The notes beneath the pieces were generated by a model, which ran no database searches, had not been told where the DNA came from, and worked only from the letters and a program-made list of their open reading frames with translations. This document shows, in pieces, positions 17,972 to 26,291 of a stretch of 55,681 bases of DNA; positions within the stretch are counted from its first letter, which is position 1, and the number at the start of each line of letters is the position of its first letter. Source of the stretch: DAOUBP01 sp034432655 (GTDB lineage: Bacteria; Chloroflexota; Anaerolineae; CG2-30-64-16); assembly GCA_034432655.1 (NCBI GenBank), contig DAOUBP010000106.1, positions 1 through 55,681 on the forward strand. Direction: 5' to 3'. The translations under genes and the position numbers were made by a program.

Positions 17972-20155
17972 GTGGCCACCATCACCGACGTCGCAAAACG
18001 GGCTGGCGTCGCACCCGTGACCGTCTCACGGGTGATCAACAATGCGCCTGGCGTCAATCTGGCCACCCGCGAGCGTGTCCAACAGGCGATCGCCGAGCTC
18101 GGCTATGTGCCCAACGTCGTGGCTCGCAGCCTGCGCTCCAAGCGCACCCGCACCCTGGCTTTCGTCGTCCCCGATGTCACCAACCCCTTCTGGACCACTG
18201 TCGCCCGCGGGGTGGAGGACGCGGCCCAGGACCAAGGTTATTCTGTAGTCCTCTGCAACACCGACGAGAGCGCCTCCAAGCAGCAACGCTACATTGACCT
18301 TATGGTGAGCCAGCGGGTGGACGGCATCATCATCGCCCCGGCCGACACCGACGCCAACCGGCTGGCCACGCTGCGTCGGCACAACATCGCCACCGTGATC
18401 ATTGACCGGCGGATTGAGGGCTGGGAGGTTGACACGGTTTACAGCGACTCGATCTCGGGCGCCTATGCGCTGACGCGGCACCTGCTCGGCCTGGGGCACA
18501 CACGGATCGCGATGTTCTCTGGGCCGGAAGGGGCGGCGACAGCGGACGACCGCATCGCCGGTTACTGGCTGGCGCTGACCGAAGCAAACATTACCCCCGA
18601 TGCCAGGCTGATCCGGCGGGGCGGTTTCAACTGGGAGGCCGGTTTCGAGCTGACCAACCAGGTGCTGGACGAAGGGCTGGCGCCCACCGCCATCTTCGCT
18701 GCCAACAACGCGATCGCCCTGGGCGTTATTGACGCAGTGGGCCGCCGCGGGCTGCGCATCCCCCGCGACATCGCGCTGGTGTGTTTCGACGACTATCCTT
18801 ATGTCACCGGTTTCTTCCCCTTCCTGACCGTGATCGCCCAGCCGGCGTACGAGATGGGGGCCAACGCCGCGCAACTGCTGTTAAGCCGGCTGAAATCACC
18901 GGTGCCGCTCAAGCCCCGCCGCGTGGTTCTGCCCGTGCGGCTGATCGTCCGCTACTCGTGCGGCAGCAAACCCAACGACAACGGGCCGTGTCCCTTGAAC
19001 CTGCCGCTGGAGGGCCTGGCCGCAGAGCGGGTGGCCCTGGTGAAACCGATACCGGCCGGCCGGACCTTCCCCGGGCCGGCCAGCGCAGTTTCCCTGGAAG
19101 GCACCATCTTCCGGATCGTGACGACCGCAGTTGCGCCCGCGGCCCCTCAGGCCGCGGGCGCGGATCGGCTGCGTCGCGCACTGCGCGGCGAGCCGACCGA
19201 CCGCATCCCCTGCGTGGAACTGCGCATCGCCAGCCGGGCCGTTTGCGAGTACGTGCTGGAACGTGAGGTGCAGTTGGAAGGCGCTGCCATCCCGCCCGAG
19301 GTGCAGGTGGAGCTTGCCCAACGGGCGAGCCTGGACGCAGTGCCCTGCGAACTGCCCAACCAGCTCCCGGCCCTGGCCGATACGAGCGTCAGGGCGCCGA
19401 TCCCCCTGGCCGCGCAACTGAGCCATTTGGAGCGTTATCTGCGCGCTGCGCAAGGGACCGGGGTCGGGGTATTCGCCAGCTTCCGACCGGCCCTGATCCC
19501 GGCGTTGAAGGGGAAAGGGCATCGCGCCCAGGACGCGTTGACCGCTGGCGCCCTGCAGCAACTGGAGCCCTACCTGGATGCGTTGGTCGTGCAGCGGGCC
19601 CGCCTGTTGCGTGCCGCGTGCGACCGCTTTTGGGCAGACCTGGCTTTTGTGCTGATCCACGAAGATATCGCCGACCGGCACGGGCTGATCTTGCCCGAAC
19701 ACCTGTTCAATGAAATCCTGGCACCCCGTTTGCAGCGCATCATCGCGCCGGCGCTGGAACACGGCCTGATTACCGTGCTGCACAGCAGCGGGAAGATCGA
19801 GGCGGCCCTGCCCACCTTGCGGGCCATCGGCTTCGACGCCGTGCACGGCATGGCCCCTGAGCACAATGACGTGGTGGGCCTGTATCACCGATGGGGCGGG
19901 AAACTGGCCTTCATGGGCGGCATCCCCGATAGCCTGCTGACCAAAGGCGATGCTGACAGCCTTGACGCTGCCGTGCGCGAACTCTGTGCGCAAATCGGAC
20001 ATAACGGCGGCTTCGTGTTGGGGTCGAGCAACGGCATCAGCGAGGCCGTCCCACCCCAGAACTTCGCTGCTCTGACCGCTGCCGCCCAGCGGTACGGACG
20101 GCCCGCGGCGCAAACGACAGAACACGATTTCTTGATGGCACACGTTGTCAACTAG
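17972..20155 (+). CDS. LacI-family repressor fused to a URO-D-like domain
   Basis: A 727-residue protein with GTG start (17972), preceded by GTAGGACGGGG. Residues 1-330 are a complete LacI/GalR repressor: helix-turn-helix ITDVAKRAGVAPVTVSRVI (4-22), hinge helix NVVARSLRSKRTRTLAF, then a sugar-binding-protein-like core up to VVLPVRLIVRYSC. After a 65-residue Pro/Ala-rich linker, residues about 395-727 form a URO-D/MtaA-superfamily barrel: RLRRALRGEPTDRIPC, FVLIHEDIADRHGLILPEHLF, LITVLHSSGKIEAALP and a C-terminal VPPQNFAALTAAAQRYGR. Zinc-dependent relatives have Cys in the HxCG and GC segments; here both are Ser (about 604-606 HSSG, about 683 GSSN), so metal-based methyl transfer is unlikely and the barrel may sense a ligand or act in another way. 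It heads the sugar region and probably represses it and itself. A frameshift fusion is not indicated: the frame is open and both parts are full length. Confidence 0.92.
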   Translation: MATITDVAKRAGVAPVTVSRVINNAPGVNLATRERVQQAIAELGYVPNVVARSLRSKRTRTLAFVVPDVTNPFWTTVARGVEDAAQDQGYSVVLCNTDESASKQQRYIDLMVSQRVDGIIIAPADTDANRLATLRRHNIATVIIDRRIEGWEVDTVYSDSISGAYALTRHLLGLGHTRIAMFSGPEGAATADDRIAGYWLALTEANITPDARLIRRGGFNWEAGFELTNQVLDEGLAPTAIFAANNAIALGVIDAVGRRGLRIPRDIALVCFDDYPYVTGFFPFLTVIAQPAYEMGANAAQLLLSRLKSPVPLKPRRVVLPVRLIVRYSCGSKPNDNGPCPLNLPLEGLAAERVALVKPIPAGRTFPGPASAVSLEGTIFRIVTTAVAPAAPQAAGADRLRRALRGEPTDRIPCVELRIASRAVCEYVLEREVQLEGAAIPPEVQVELAQRASLDAVPCELPNQLPALADTSVRAPIPLAAQLSHLERYLRAAQGTGVGVFASFRPALIPALKGKGHRAQDALTAGALQQLEPYLDALVVQRARLLRAACDRFWADLAFVLIHEDIADRHGLILPEHLFNEILAPRLQRIIAPALEHGLITVLHSSGKIEAALPTLRAIGFDAVHGMAPEHNDVVGLYHRWGGKLAFMGGIPDSLLTKGDADSLDAAVRELCAQIGHNGGFVLGSSNGISEAVPPQNFAALTAAAQRYGRPAAQTTEHDFLMAHVVN

Positions 20156-20189
20156 GACAGGACGGCTCAGCTCGCACGGGGGGGATAGC

Positions 20190-20855
20190 ATGGCCGTGAT
20201 TACCATCTCCAGAGAATTTGCCAGTCAGGGGGATTACATTGCCCAGCAGGTCGCGCATACGCTGGGCTACCACCTGGTGGACAAGGAGTTCATCGCCACG
20301 ATCCTCAGCCAATACGGCATCGTCGAGTTCGAGCGGGGGTACGAAGCCCTGCCCGGCTTTTGGGATCGTTTCAACGCGCAGCGCTTGCAGGACCGGGAAA
20401 CGGCTGTGAATATGCTCAATCGGGTCGTGCGCGGGGTGGCCCAGCACGGCAATGTCGTCATCCTGGGGCGCAGCGGCTTTGCCATCCTGAAAGGGCTGAG
20501 CGACGTGCTCCATGTACGCATCCAGGCCCCCTTCCCGGCGCGGGCGATGCGGGTGGCTGCAGAGCAAGAGCTGACGCTTCAACAGGCTGAGGCGTTGGTG
20601 AGAGAACAAGACAGGGTGCGGGCAGGCTTCGTGGAGGAGTTCTACGCCGTCGCGTGGGATACCGGCAGCCTGTTCGATCTGGTCATCAACACCGACAAAA
20701 TCGCTCCCAAGATGGCAGTACGCTGGATCGTTGAAGCGACACAAGCCTTGGCTGCCGGCCCGGCGGCCGGGCCGACGACGGGCGCCATCACGGTAGATAG
20801 CGTCCTGACGGCAGCCCTTGCCAAAGCGTTGGCCTGTGCGGGGCCGCATCACTGA
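20190..20855 (+). CDS. Cytidylate kinase-like family protein
   Basis: A 221-residue protein of the cytidylate-kinase-like family (PF13189 type). It begins AVITISREFASQGDYIAQQVA, matching the ISREYGSGG-type P-loop start of that family, although the usual GSGG is altered to ASQGD, so nucleotide binding may be weakened. GVAQHGNVVILGRSGFAIL (about 90-108) and the basic segment FPARAMRVAAEQEL match the NMP-binding and lid areas. The true substrate of this family is mostly unknown. The ATG at 20190 has a GGGGGG tract upstream and lies 34 bases after the regulator's stop, so it is probably co-transcribed with the LacI-URO-D gene and the ABC importer. A frame reaching 20145 overlaps the upstream gene and is less likely. 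Confidence 0.8.
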   Translation: MAVITISREFASQGDYIAQQVAHTLGYHLVDKEFIATILSQYGIVEFERGYEALPGFWDRFNAQRLQDRETAVNMLNRVVRGVAQHGNVVILGRSGFAILKGLSDVLHVRIQAPFPARAMRVAAEQELTLQQAEALVREQDRVRAGFVEEFYAVAWDTGSLFDLVINTDKIAPKMAVRWIVEATQALAAGPAAGPTTGAITVDSVLTAALAKALACAGPHH

Positions 20856-20923
20856 AAGATGGTGATAACGAGCCAAACCCCCTCACGGGAACCGATCGTC
20901 CCAGGCAGGTCAGGAGGGAAATA

Positions 20924-22471
20924 ATGGGTGAAATCCTTGTCCAGATGCAAGGAATAGAAAAACGCTTTCCCGGCGTGCACGCGCTGAACAACGCGCAGTT
21001 CGAGCTGCGTGCCGGCGAAGTACACGCGCTGGTCGGGGAAAACGGTGCTGGCAAGTCCACCCTGATGAAGGTGCTCGCTGGGGTCTATCACAAAGACGGC
21101 GGCCGCATCCTCTACAAAGGCCAGGAGGTGGACATCCCGAACCCCCGGGCTGCCCAGCTCCTGGGCATCAGCATCATCCATCAGGAACTGAACCTGATGC
21201 CGCACTTGACGGTGGCCCAGAACATCTTCATCGGCCGCGAGCCCCGGCGGGGGCTGCCGTTCTGGCTGGACGAAGACCAGATCAATCGCCAGGCACAAGA
21301 GCTGTTCGAGATGATGCATCTGAAGCTGGACCCGCGTGCCAAAGTGGCGGATCTGACGGTGGCCAAACAGCAGATGGTGGAGATCGCCAAGGCACTTTCC
21401 TTCAACTCCGAGGTCCTGATCATGGACGAGCCGACGGCCGCGCTCACCGAGTCAGAGATCGAAGAGCTGTTCCGCATCGTGCGCGACCTGCGGGCGAAAG
21501 GGGTTGGCATCGTGCACATCTCCCACCGCCTGGAAGAACTCAAGCAGATCTCCGATCGCATCACCGTGATGCGTGATGGCCGCTACATCGGCACCGTGCC
21601 CACCGCAGAGGCCACCATTGACCAGATCATCAGCATGATGGTGGGGCGCACGATCTACGAATCGAAGCCGGAATTGCCTGAAAACCCCAGCACCGAGATC
21701 GCCCTGGAGGTGAGGGGCCTCAACCGCGGGCGGATCCTCAAAGACATCAACTTCCAGCTCAAAAAGGGAGAGATCCTGGGCTTTGCCGGGCTGGTGGGCG
21801 CCGGCCGCACCGAGGTGGCACGGGCGATCTTCGGCGCTGACCCCATTGACTCCGGCCAGATCTTCGTGAAAGGCAAGCTGGTGCAGATCAAGAGCCCCAG
21901 CGACGCCGTCCGGCATGGCATCGCCTACCTGTCGGAGGACCGCAAGCGCTACGGCCTGACCCTGGGGCTGGACGTGGAAACCAACATCGCCATGGCTTCC
22001 ATGCGCAAATTCATCAACGCTTTCGGTTGGGTGAACGCGGCCAGGACCCGCAGCACCGCCGAGCAATATGTCCAATCCCTGGCCATCAGGACGCCCAGCC
22101 TCAAACAGCGGGTAAAGAACCTTTCCGGCGGCAACCAGCAAAAGGTCATTATCGGCAAGTGGCTGACCGCCGACACCGATATCCTGATTTTCGACGAGCC
22201 CACGCGCGGGATTGACGTGGGCGCGAAAAGCGAGATCTACAAGCTGCTGAACGACCTGGCCGCGCAAGGCAAGGCGATCATGATGATCTCCTCCGAACTG
22301 CCGGAGATCCTGCGCATGAGCCATCGCATCATCGTGATGTGCGAGGGCCGCATCACCGGCGAGCTGACAGCGGCCGAGGCCACCCAGGAGTTGATCATGA
22401 AATACGCCACCCTGCGCAGCGGCATCGTCGGAGAAAACGGACATGGCCAACCGCAAAACGCCAAGGAGTGA
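20924..22471 (+). CDS. Sugar ABC importer ATPase (RbsA/MglA/XylG type), duplicated
   Basis: A 515-residue ATPase with two nucleotide-binding halves that powers sugar uptake. The first half has Walker A GENGAGKST (about 39-47), the Walker B region VLIMDEPTAALTESEIEELF, and a degenerate signature (LTVAKQQMVEI). The second half has GLVGAGRTEVARAIFG in place of Walker A, a full signature LSGGNQQKVIIGKW (about 400-413) and ILIFDEPTRGIDVGAK. This asymmetry is normal for carbohydrate importers of the CUT2 class. GGAGGG lies upstream of the ATG. The permease gene follows after three bases. The sugar cannot be named from this subunit. Confidence 0.95.
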   Translation: MGEILVQMQGIEKRFPGVHALNNAQFELRAGEVHALVGENGAGKSTLMKVLAGVYHKDGGRILYKGQEVDIPNPRAAQLLGISIIHQELNLMPHLTVAQNIFIGREPRRGLPFWLDEDQINRQAQELFEMMHLKLDPRAKVADLTVAKQQMVEIAKALSFNSEVLIMDEPTAALTESEIEELFRIVRDLRAKGVGIVHISHRLEELKQISDRITVMRDGRYIGTVPTAEATIDQIISMMVGRTIYESKPELPENPSTEIALEVRGLNRGRILKDINFQLKKGEILGFAGLVGAGRTEVARAIFGADPIDSGQIFVKGKLVQIKSPSDAVRHGIAYLSEDRKRYGLTLGLDVETNIAMASMRKFINAFGWVNAARTRSTAEQYVQSLAIRTPSLKQRVKNLSGGNQQKVIIGKWLTADTDILIFDEPTRGIDVGAKSEIYKLLNDLAAQGKAIMMISSELPEILRMSHRIIVMCEGRITGELTAAEATQELIMKYATLRSGIVGENGHGQPQNAKE

Positions 22472-22474
22472 CCC

Positions 22475-23479
22475 ATGAGCACCGGAGAAGTCTCTTCTAC
22501 AGCGACAGTGCGCAAATCGTTGCTGCGTTCCGACGCCACCCAGAAGATCCTGGCCTTCGCCGGCCTCATCGTGATCTTCGTGGCCTTTTCTATCGCCTCC
22601 CCCTACTTCCGCCAGCTGGACAACATCATCGCCATCCTGCTGGCAACGGCGGTCAACGGTGTCCTGGCATTGGGTGTCACCTTCGTCATCATCTCCGCCG
22701 GCATTGACCTGTCGGTGGGCACCGTGCTGACCTTCTCCGCGGTCATGACGGGCGTTTTCATCGTGGACCTGGGCCTGCCGGTGCCGTTGGGGGTGTTGGG
22801 CGGCCTGCTCAGCGGCGCGCTGTGCGGATTCATCAACGGCTTCATCATCTCCAAGATGAAGATCCCGCCCTTCATCGCGACCCTGGGCATGATGATGATG
22901 ACCAAGGGCCTGGCGCTGATCCTTTCGCGCTCCAAGCCCATCTACTTCATGGACACGCCGGTGTTCAACAAGATCGCGATGGGCTCGGTGGTCGGCGCGA
23001 TTGTGCCGGGGCTCAACGTACCCAACGCAGTGCTGATCTTGTTCGGCGCGGCCATCATCGCCAACCTGATCCTGAGCAAGACGATCCTGGGGCGTTACAA
23101 CTTTGCCATCGGCAGCAACGAAGAGGCCACCCGCCTGTCGGGCGTCAACGTGGATGCCTGGAAGATCGCCATTTACACGCTGTGCGGCCTGTTCGCCGGC
23201 CTGGGCGGCGTGTTGATGGCCTCACGCCTGAACTCGGCCCAACCCGCGCTGGGCGCCGGGTATGAGCTGGACGCCATCGCCGCAGTGGTGATCGGCGGCA
23301 CCTCGCTCAGCGGCGGCGAGGGTACCATCTTGGGCACCATCATCGGTGCGTTCATCATGAGCACCCTCACCAACGGCCTCCGCATCCTGGCCGTGCCGCA
23401 GGAGTGGCAGATGGTGGTCACCGGGGTGATCGTGATCGGCGCGGTGTACGCGGACATCATGCGCCGCCGCGGCCGCTAG
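22475..23479 (+). CDS. Sugar ABC importer permease (RbsC type)
   Basis: A 334-residue CUT2-class permease with about 9-10 transmembrane helices. Diagnostic segments include LGVTFVIISAGIDLSVGTVL (about 67-86), the cytoplasmic coupling segment NEEATRLSGVNVDAWKIAIY (about 213-232), and AVVIGGTSLSGGEGTILGTI (about 270-289), which are characteristic of ribose/galactoside/xylose permeases. It is translated right after the ATPase gene, with AAGGAG (about 22462-22467) as ribosome binding site. Two small hairpins separate it from the binding-protein gene. Confidence 0.95.
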   Translation: MSTGEVSSTATVRKSLLRSDATQKILAFAGLIVIFVAFSIASPYFRQLDNIIAILLATAVNGVLALGVTFVIISAGIDLSVGTVLTFSAVMTGVFIVDLGLPVPLGVLGGLLSGALCGFINGFIISKMKIPPFIATLGMMMMTKGLALILSRSKPIYFMDTPVFNKIAMGSVVGAIVPGLNVPNAVLILFGAAIIANLILSKTILGRYNFAIGSNEEATRLSGVNVDAWKIAIYTLCGLFAGLGGVLMASRLNSAQPALGAGYELDAIAAVVIGGTSLSGGEGTILGTIIGAFIMSTLTNGLRILAVPQEWQMVVTGVIVIGAVYADIMRRRGR

Positions 23480-23533
23480 CCAGCAGGACTGCTGGCCACT
23501 AACGGGGTTGTTAGCCCGTCCGGGGCTTAACAA
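23479..23533 (+). promoter_or_regulatory. Two hairpins between permease and binding-protein genes
   Basis: First hairpin: GCCAGCA (23479-23485), four-base loop, TGCTGGC (23490-23496). Second: TTGTTAGCCC (23508-23517) pairing with GGGCTTAACAA (23523-23533) with one bulged base. Placed directly upstream of the binding-protein gene, they could protect or process mRNA and so raise the level of the binding protein above its membrane partners. This role is inference. Confidence 0.45.
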
Positions 23534-23578
23534 TAAAACAAAAAACCTGTTCCAAATCACAAGGAAAGGAGAGGTACC

Positions 23579-24553
23579 ATGAGGAAGTTGTTCGTCGTTC
23601 TGTTGGGGCTGGTCGTGGTTGCGTCATTGCTGGGCGCCTGCACGCAGGCACCGGCGCAACCGGCGGCCGGGCAGGCCGGTGAGGAGATCTACATCCCCGT
23701 GATCTCCAAGGGCTTCCAGCATCAGTTCTGGCAGGCCGTCAAGATGGGCGCTGAGAAGGCCGCGGCCGACTACAAGGTGCGGATCACCTTCGAGGGGCCT
23801 GAGTCCGAGTCGCAGGTTGACAAGCAGGTCGAGATGGTCCAGGCCGCGTTGGCCAAGAACCCCAAGTGCCTGGCCCTGGCCGCGCTGGACAGCAAAGCGT
23901 TGATCCCGCAGCTGGAGAAGGCCCAGTCCATGAAGATCCCGGTGGTGGGGTTCGACTCTGGCGTGGACAGCGACATCCCGGTCGCAACCGCAGCGACCAA
24001 CAACATCGCTGCGGCCGCCTACGCGGCTGACAAAATGGCCGAGTTCCTGGGCGGTTCCGGCAAGGTGGCCGTCATCGTGCACGACCAGACTAGCCGCACC
24101 GGCATTGACCGCCGCGACGGGTTCGTCAACCGGATCAAGGAGAAGTACCCGAACATCCAGATCGTTGACGTACAGTACGGCGGCGGCGATCATCAAAAAT
24201 CCACCGACCTGGCCAAGGCGATCATCCAGGCCAACCCCGATCTGAAAGGCTTCTTCGGCGCCAACGAGGGTTCGGCTGTGGGCGTGATCAACGCGGTGCG
24301 CGAGCTTAACAAGGTCGGCCAGATCGTGGTCATCGGCTATGATGCCGGCAAACTGCAGAAGCAGGCCGTCATTGACGGTGTCATGGCCGGCGCCATCACC
24401 CAGGACCCGGTCGGCATCGGCTACAAGGCCGTGGAGGCCTGCGTCAAGGCCATCAAGGGTGAGAAGGTCGAGAAGAACATTGACACCGGGTTCAAGTGGT
24501 GGGACAAGACCAACATGAACTCGGAAGAGATGAAGCCGCTGCTGTACGATTGA
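23579..24553 (+). CDS. Sugar-binding lipoprotein of the ABC importer (RbsB type)
   Basis: A 324-residue extracytoplasmic receptor. A lipoprotein signal with lipobox LLGAC (Cys21) anchors it to the membrane, as in bacteria without a classical periplasm. The mature protein has the type I periplasmic-binding fold of the RbsB/xylose group: ISKGFQHQFWQAVKMGAEKAA near the N-terminus, LAALDSKALIPQLEKA, PVVGFDSGVDSD (about 122-133), GFFGANEGSAVGVINAV (about 223-239) and GAITQDPVGIGYKAVEA. AAGGAGAGG precedes the ATG. It is the last gene of the importer set and is followed by strong hairpins. The sugar is unknown; the downstream catabolic genes suggest a pentose or 6-deoxyhexose. Confidence 0.95.
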   Translation: MRKLFVVLLGLVVVASLLGACTQAPAQPAAGQAGEEIYIPVISKGFQHQFWQAVKMGAEKAAADYKVRITFEGPESESQVDKQVEMVQAALAKNPKCLALAALDSKALIPQLEKAQSMKIPVVGFDSGVDSDIPVATAATNNIAAAAYAADKMAEFLGGSGKVAVIVHDQTSRTGIDRRDGFVNRIKEKYPNIQIVDVQYGGGDHQKSTDLAKAIIQANPDLKGFFGANEGSAVGVINAVRELNKVGQIVVIGYDAGKLQKQAVIDGVMAGAITQDPVGIGYKAVEACVKAIKGEKVEKNIDTGFKWWDKTNMNSEEMKPLLYD

Positions 24554-24589
24554 TCTGGCAGAGGAACCGTCTGAAGGTCGTACAGTGTT

Positions 24590-24643
24590 GGCTCGCAAGC
24601 ATCCTGAGCAAAGCGGGCTGACCAGGAAGGATGCTTGCGAGCC
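24590..24643 (+). terminator. 16-bp hairpin after the binding-protein gene
   Basis: Perfect inverted repeat with arms GGCTCGCAAGCATCCT (24590-24605) and AGGATGCTTGCGAGCC (24628-24643) around a 22-base loop. It is 36 bases past the stop codon. No T-run follows, so it may mark a factor-dependent end or a processing site. It could also be part of a dispersed repeat, since both this and the next hairpin are unusually perfect. Confidence 0.6.
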
Positions 24644-24646
24644 GGA

Positions 24647-24687
24647 AACAAGGGGCTGTCTCCCGGATCCCCAGACAGCCCCTTGTT
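24647..24687 (+). terminator. 15-bp hairpin, likely terminator or attenuator
   Basis: Perfect arms AACAAGGGGCTGTCT (24647-24661) and AGACAGCCCCTTGTT (24673-24687) with an 11-base loop, three bases after the previous hairpin and 22 bases before the next ATG. The tail TTGTTCACAT is only moderately T-rich. The pair probably reduces read-through from the importer into the kinase gene. Confidence 0.65.
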
Positions 24688-24709
24688 CACATAGAGACAG
24701 ATCCCTTGA

Positions 24710-26287
24710 ATGGCAGACTACATCCTGGCCCATGACCTGGGCACCACCGGGGACAAAGTGACCCTGTTCAATGCGCAGACCGGCGCGCCGGTGGCCTCGG
24801 CATTCGAGGGCTATGACACCGCCTACCCGCACCCGGCCTGGGCCGAGCAAGACCCGGCCGACTGGTACCGCGCGGTGATCGAGGGCACACGGCGGGTGCT
24901 GGCGGCCGCCGGGCAATTGAATCAAGCGGAGCAACTCTCTGCCTTCCAGCCCTCCGACATCGCGGCCGTCAGTTTCAGTGGCATGATGAACGGTGCGCTG
25001 CCGGTGGACGCAGCCGGCCACCCGCTGCGCCGCGCGATCATCTGGGCCGATCAGCGCGCGACCGCTGAGGCCGCGCTCCTGGCCGAACGATGTGGCGCTG
25101 ACAACGAGGTTTATCGGATCACCGGCAATCGGGCCACGCCGTCGTGCACTGCGGCCAAGCTCCTCTGGCTTCAACGCCATCAACCCGAGATCTACGCCAG
25201 GACCCGGGTCTTTTTACAGGCCAAAGACTACGCCGCGTTCCTGCTCACCGGCGTCTACGCCACCGACTACTCCGACGCATCCAACACCAACCTGTTCGAT
25301 TTGACGGGCCGGGCCTGGGCCGCAGACCTGATACAGGCTGCCGGCCTGGACATGACAAAGCTCCCGCCCGTCTACCCGGCAACCGCCGTGATCGGCCGGG
25401 TGACGGCCGCGGCCGCGGCGTTGACAGGGTTGACCGCCGGCACGCCGGTGGTCATCGGCGGCGGGGACGGCGCGTGCGCGACCGTGGGCGCCGGCGCCAT
25501 CGCGCCTGGCGATGCTTATGTCTACATCGGTTCGTCGGCCTGGATGGCAGCCGTGGCGGACAGCCCCCTGTTCGACCCGGAGATGCGCACCTTCAACCTG
25601 GCGCATCTGGACCCTCGGCTTTATTTTCCCCTGGGCGCCATGCAGGCGGCGGGCGGCGCGCTGGACTGGTTGGCGCGGCTGTTGCGGGGCGAGGCCACGG
25701 GCCGGCTGTACGACGAACTGTCCACGGCTGCGGCTGCGGTGTCCCCCGGCGCGGAAGGACTGCTCTTCCTGCCCTACCTGATGGGCGAGCGCAGCCCGTA
25801 TTGGGACCCGGGGGCGCGCGGCGCGTTCATCGGGCTCACCATGCTGCACGGCCGGCCCCATGTGGCGCGCGCCGTGTTGGAGGGGGTTGCGCTGAACCTG
25901 AGGTTGATCCTGGACGCACTGCAATCGCAGGGGCTGCGCATCCCTGCCCTGCGCCTGATCGGCGGCGGCGCACGCATGCCGTTGTGGCGCCAGATCCTGG
26001 CCGATGTCTTGGGCCTGCCCATCCTGCTGCCGGATTTGCTGGCCGAGGCCACCTCGTTGGGCGCGGCCATTGCGGGCGGTGTGGGCGTGGGGTTATATCC
26101 CGACTTCAGCGTGGCACAGCAATTCATCCGTGTGCACGCGGCCGAGCAGCCCGAGCCAACGCGCCACGCGCAGTACAATGAGATCCTGCCGGCGTTCCAA
26201 GAGGCGTATCGAGCATTGGCACCGATCTACGAGGGGCCGTCTGCCCGAAAAATGGCCGGACGGCCGCAAACACACGAAAGGGAGTAG
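24710..26287 (+). CDS. FGGY-family carbohydrate kinase, xylulokinase-like
   Basis: A 525-residue cytoplasmic kinase of the FGGY family. The N-terminal phosphate-binding strand reads ADYILAHDLGTTGDKVTLFN, and the C-terminal half has VVIGGGDGACATVGAGAIAPGDAYVYIGSSAW-like adenosine-pocket strands (about 245-275) and LRLIGGGARMPLWRQILADVLGLPI (about 415-438). It fits the xylulokinase branch best (PAWAEQDPADWYRA; SGMMNGALPVD), but neighbouring genes could use it for another ketopentose. No good ribosome binding site is visible before the ATG, and strong hairpins lie directly upstream. The stop at 26287 is four bases before the next gene. Confidence 0.88.
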   Translation: MADYILAHDLGTTGDKVTLFNAQTGAPVASAFEGYDTAYPHPAWAEQDPADWYRAVIEGTRRVLAAAGQLNQAEQLSAFQPSDIAAVSFSGMMNGALPVDAAGHPLRRAIIWADQRATAEAALLAERCGADNEVYRITGNRATPSCTAAKLLWLQRHQPEIYARTRVFLQAKDYAAFLLTGVYATDYSDASNTNLFDLTGRAWAADLIQAAGLDMTKLPPVYPATAVIGRVTAAAAALTGLTAGTPVVIGGGDGACATVGAGAIAPGDAYVYIGSSAWMAAVADSPLFDPEMRTFNLAHLDPRLYFPLGAMQAAGGALDWLARLLRGEATGRLYDELSTAAAAVSPGAEGLLFLPYLMGERSPYWDPGARGAFIGLTMLHGRPHVARAVLEGVALNLRLILDALQSQGLRIPALRLIGGGARMPLWRQILADVLGLPILLPDLLAEATSLGAAIAGGVGVGLYPDFSVAQQFIRVHAAEQPEPTRHAQYNEILPAFQEAYRALAPIYEGPSARKMAGRPQTHERE

Positions 26288-26291
26288 GGCT

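Noticed and set aside
23624..25183. 519-residue minus-strand frame across the binding-protein and kinase genes
   Set aside because: It spans two real genes and two large hairpins, has no start signals, and has shadow-like composition.
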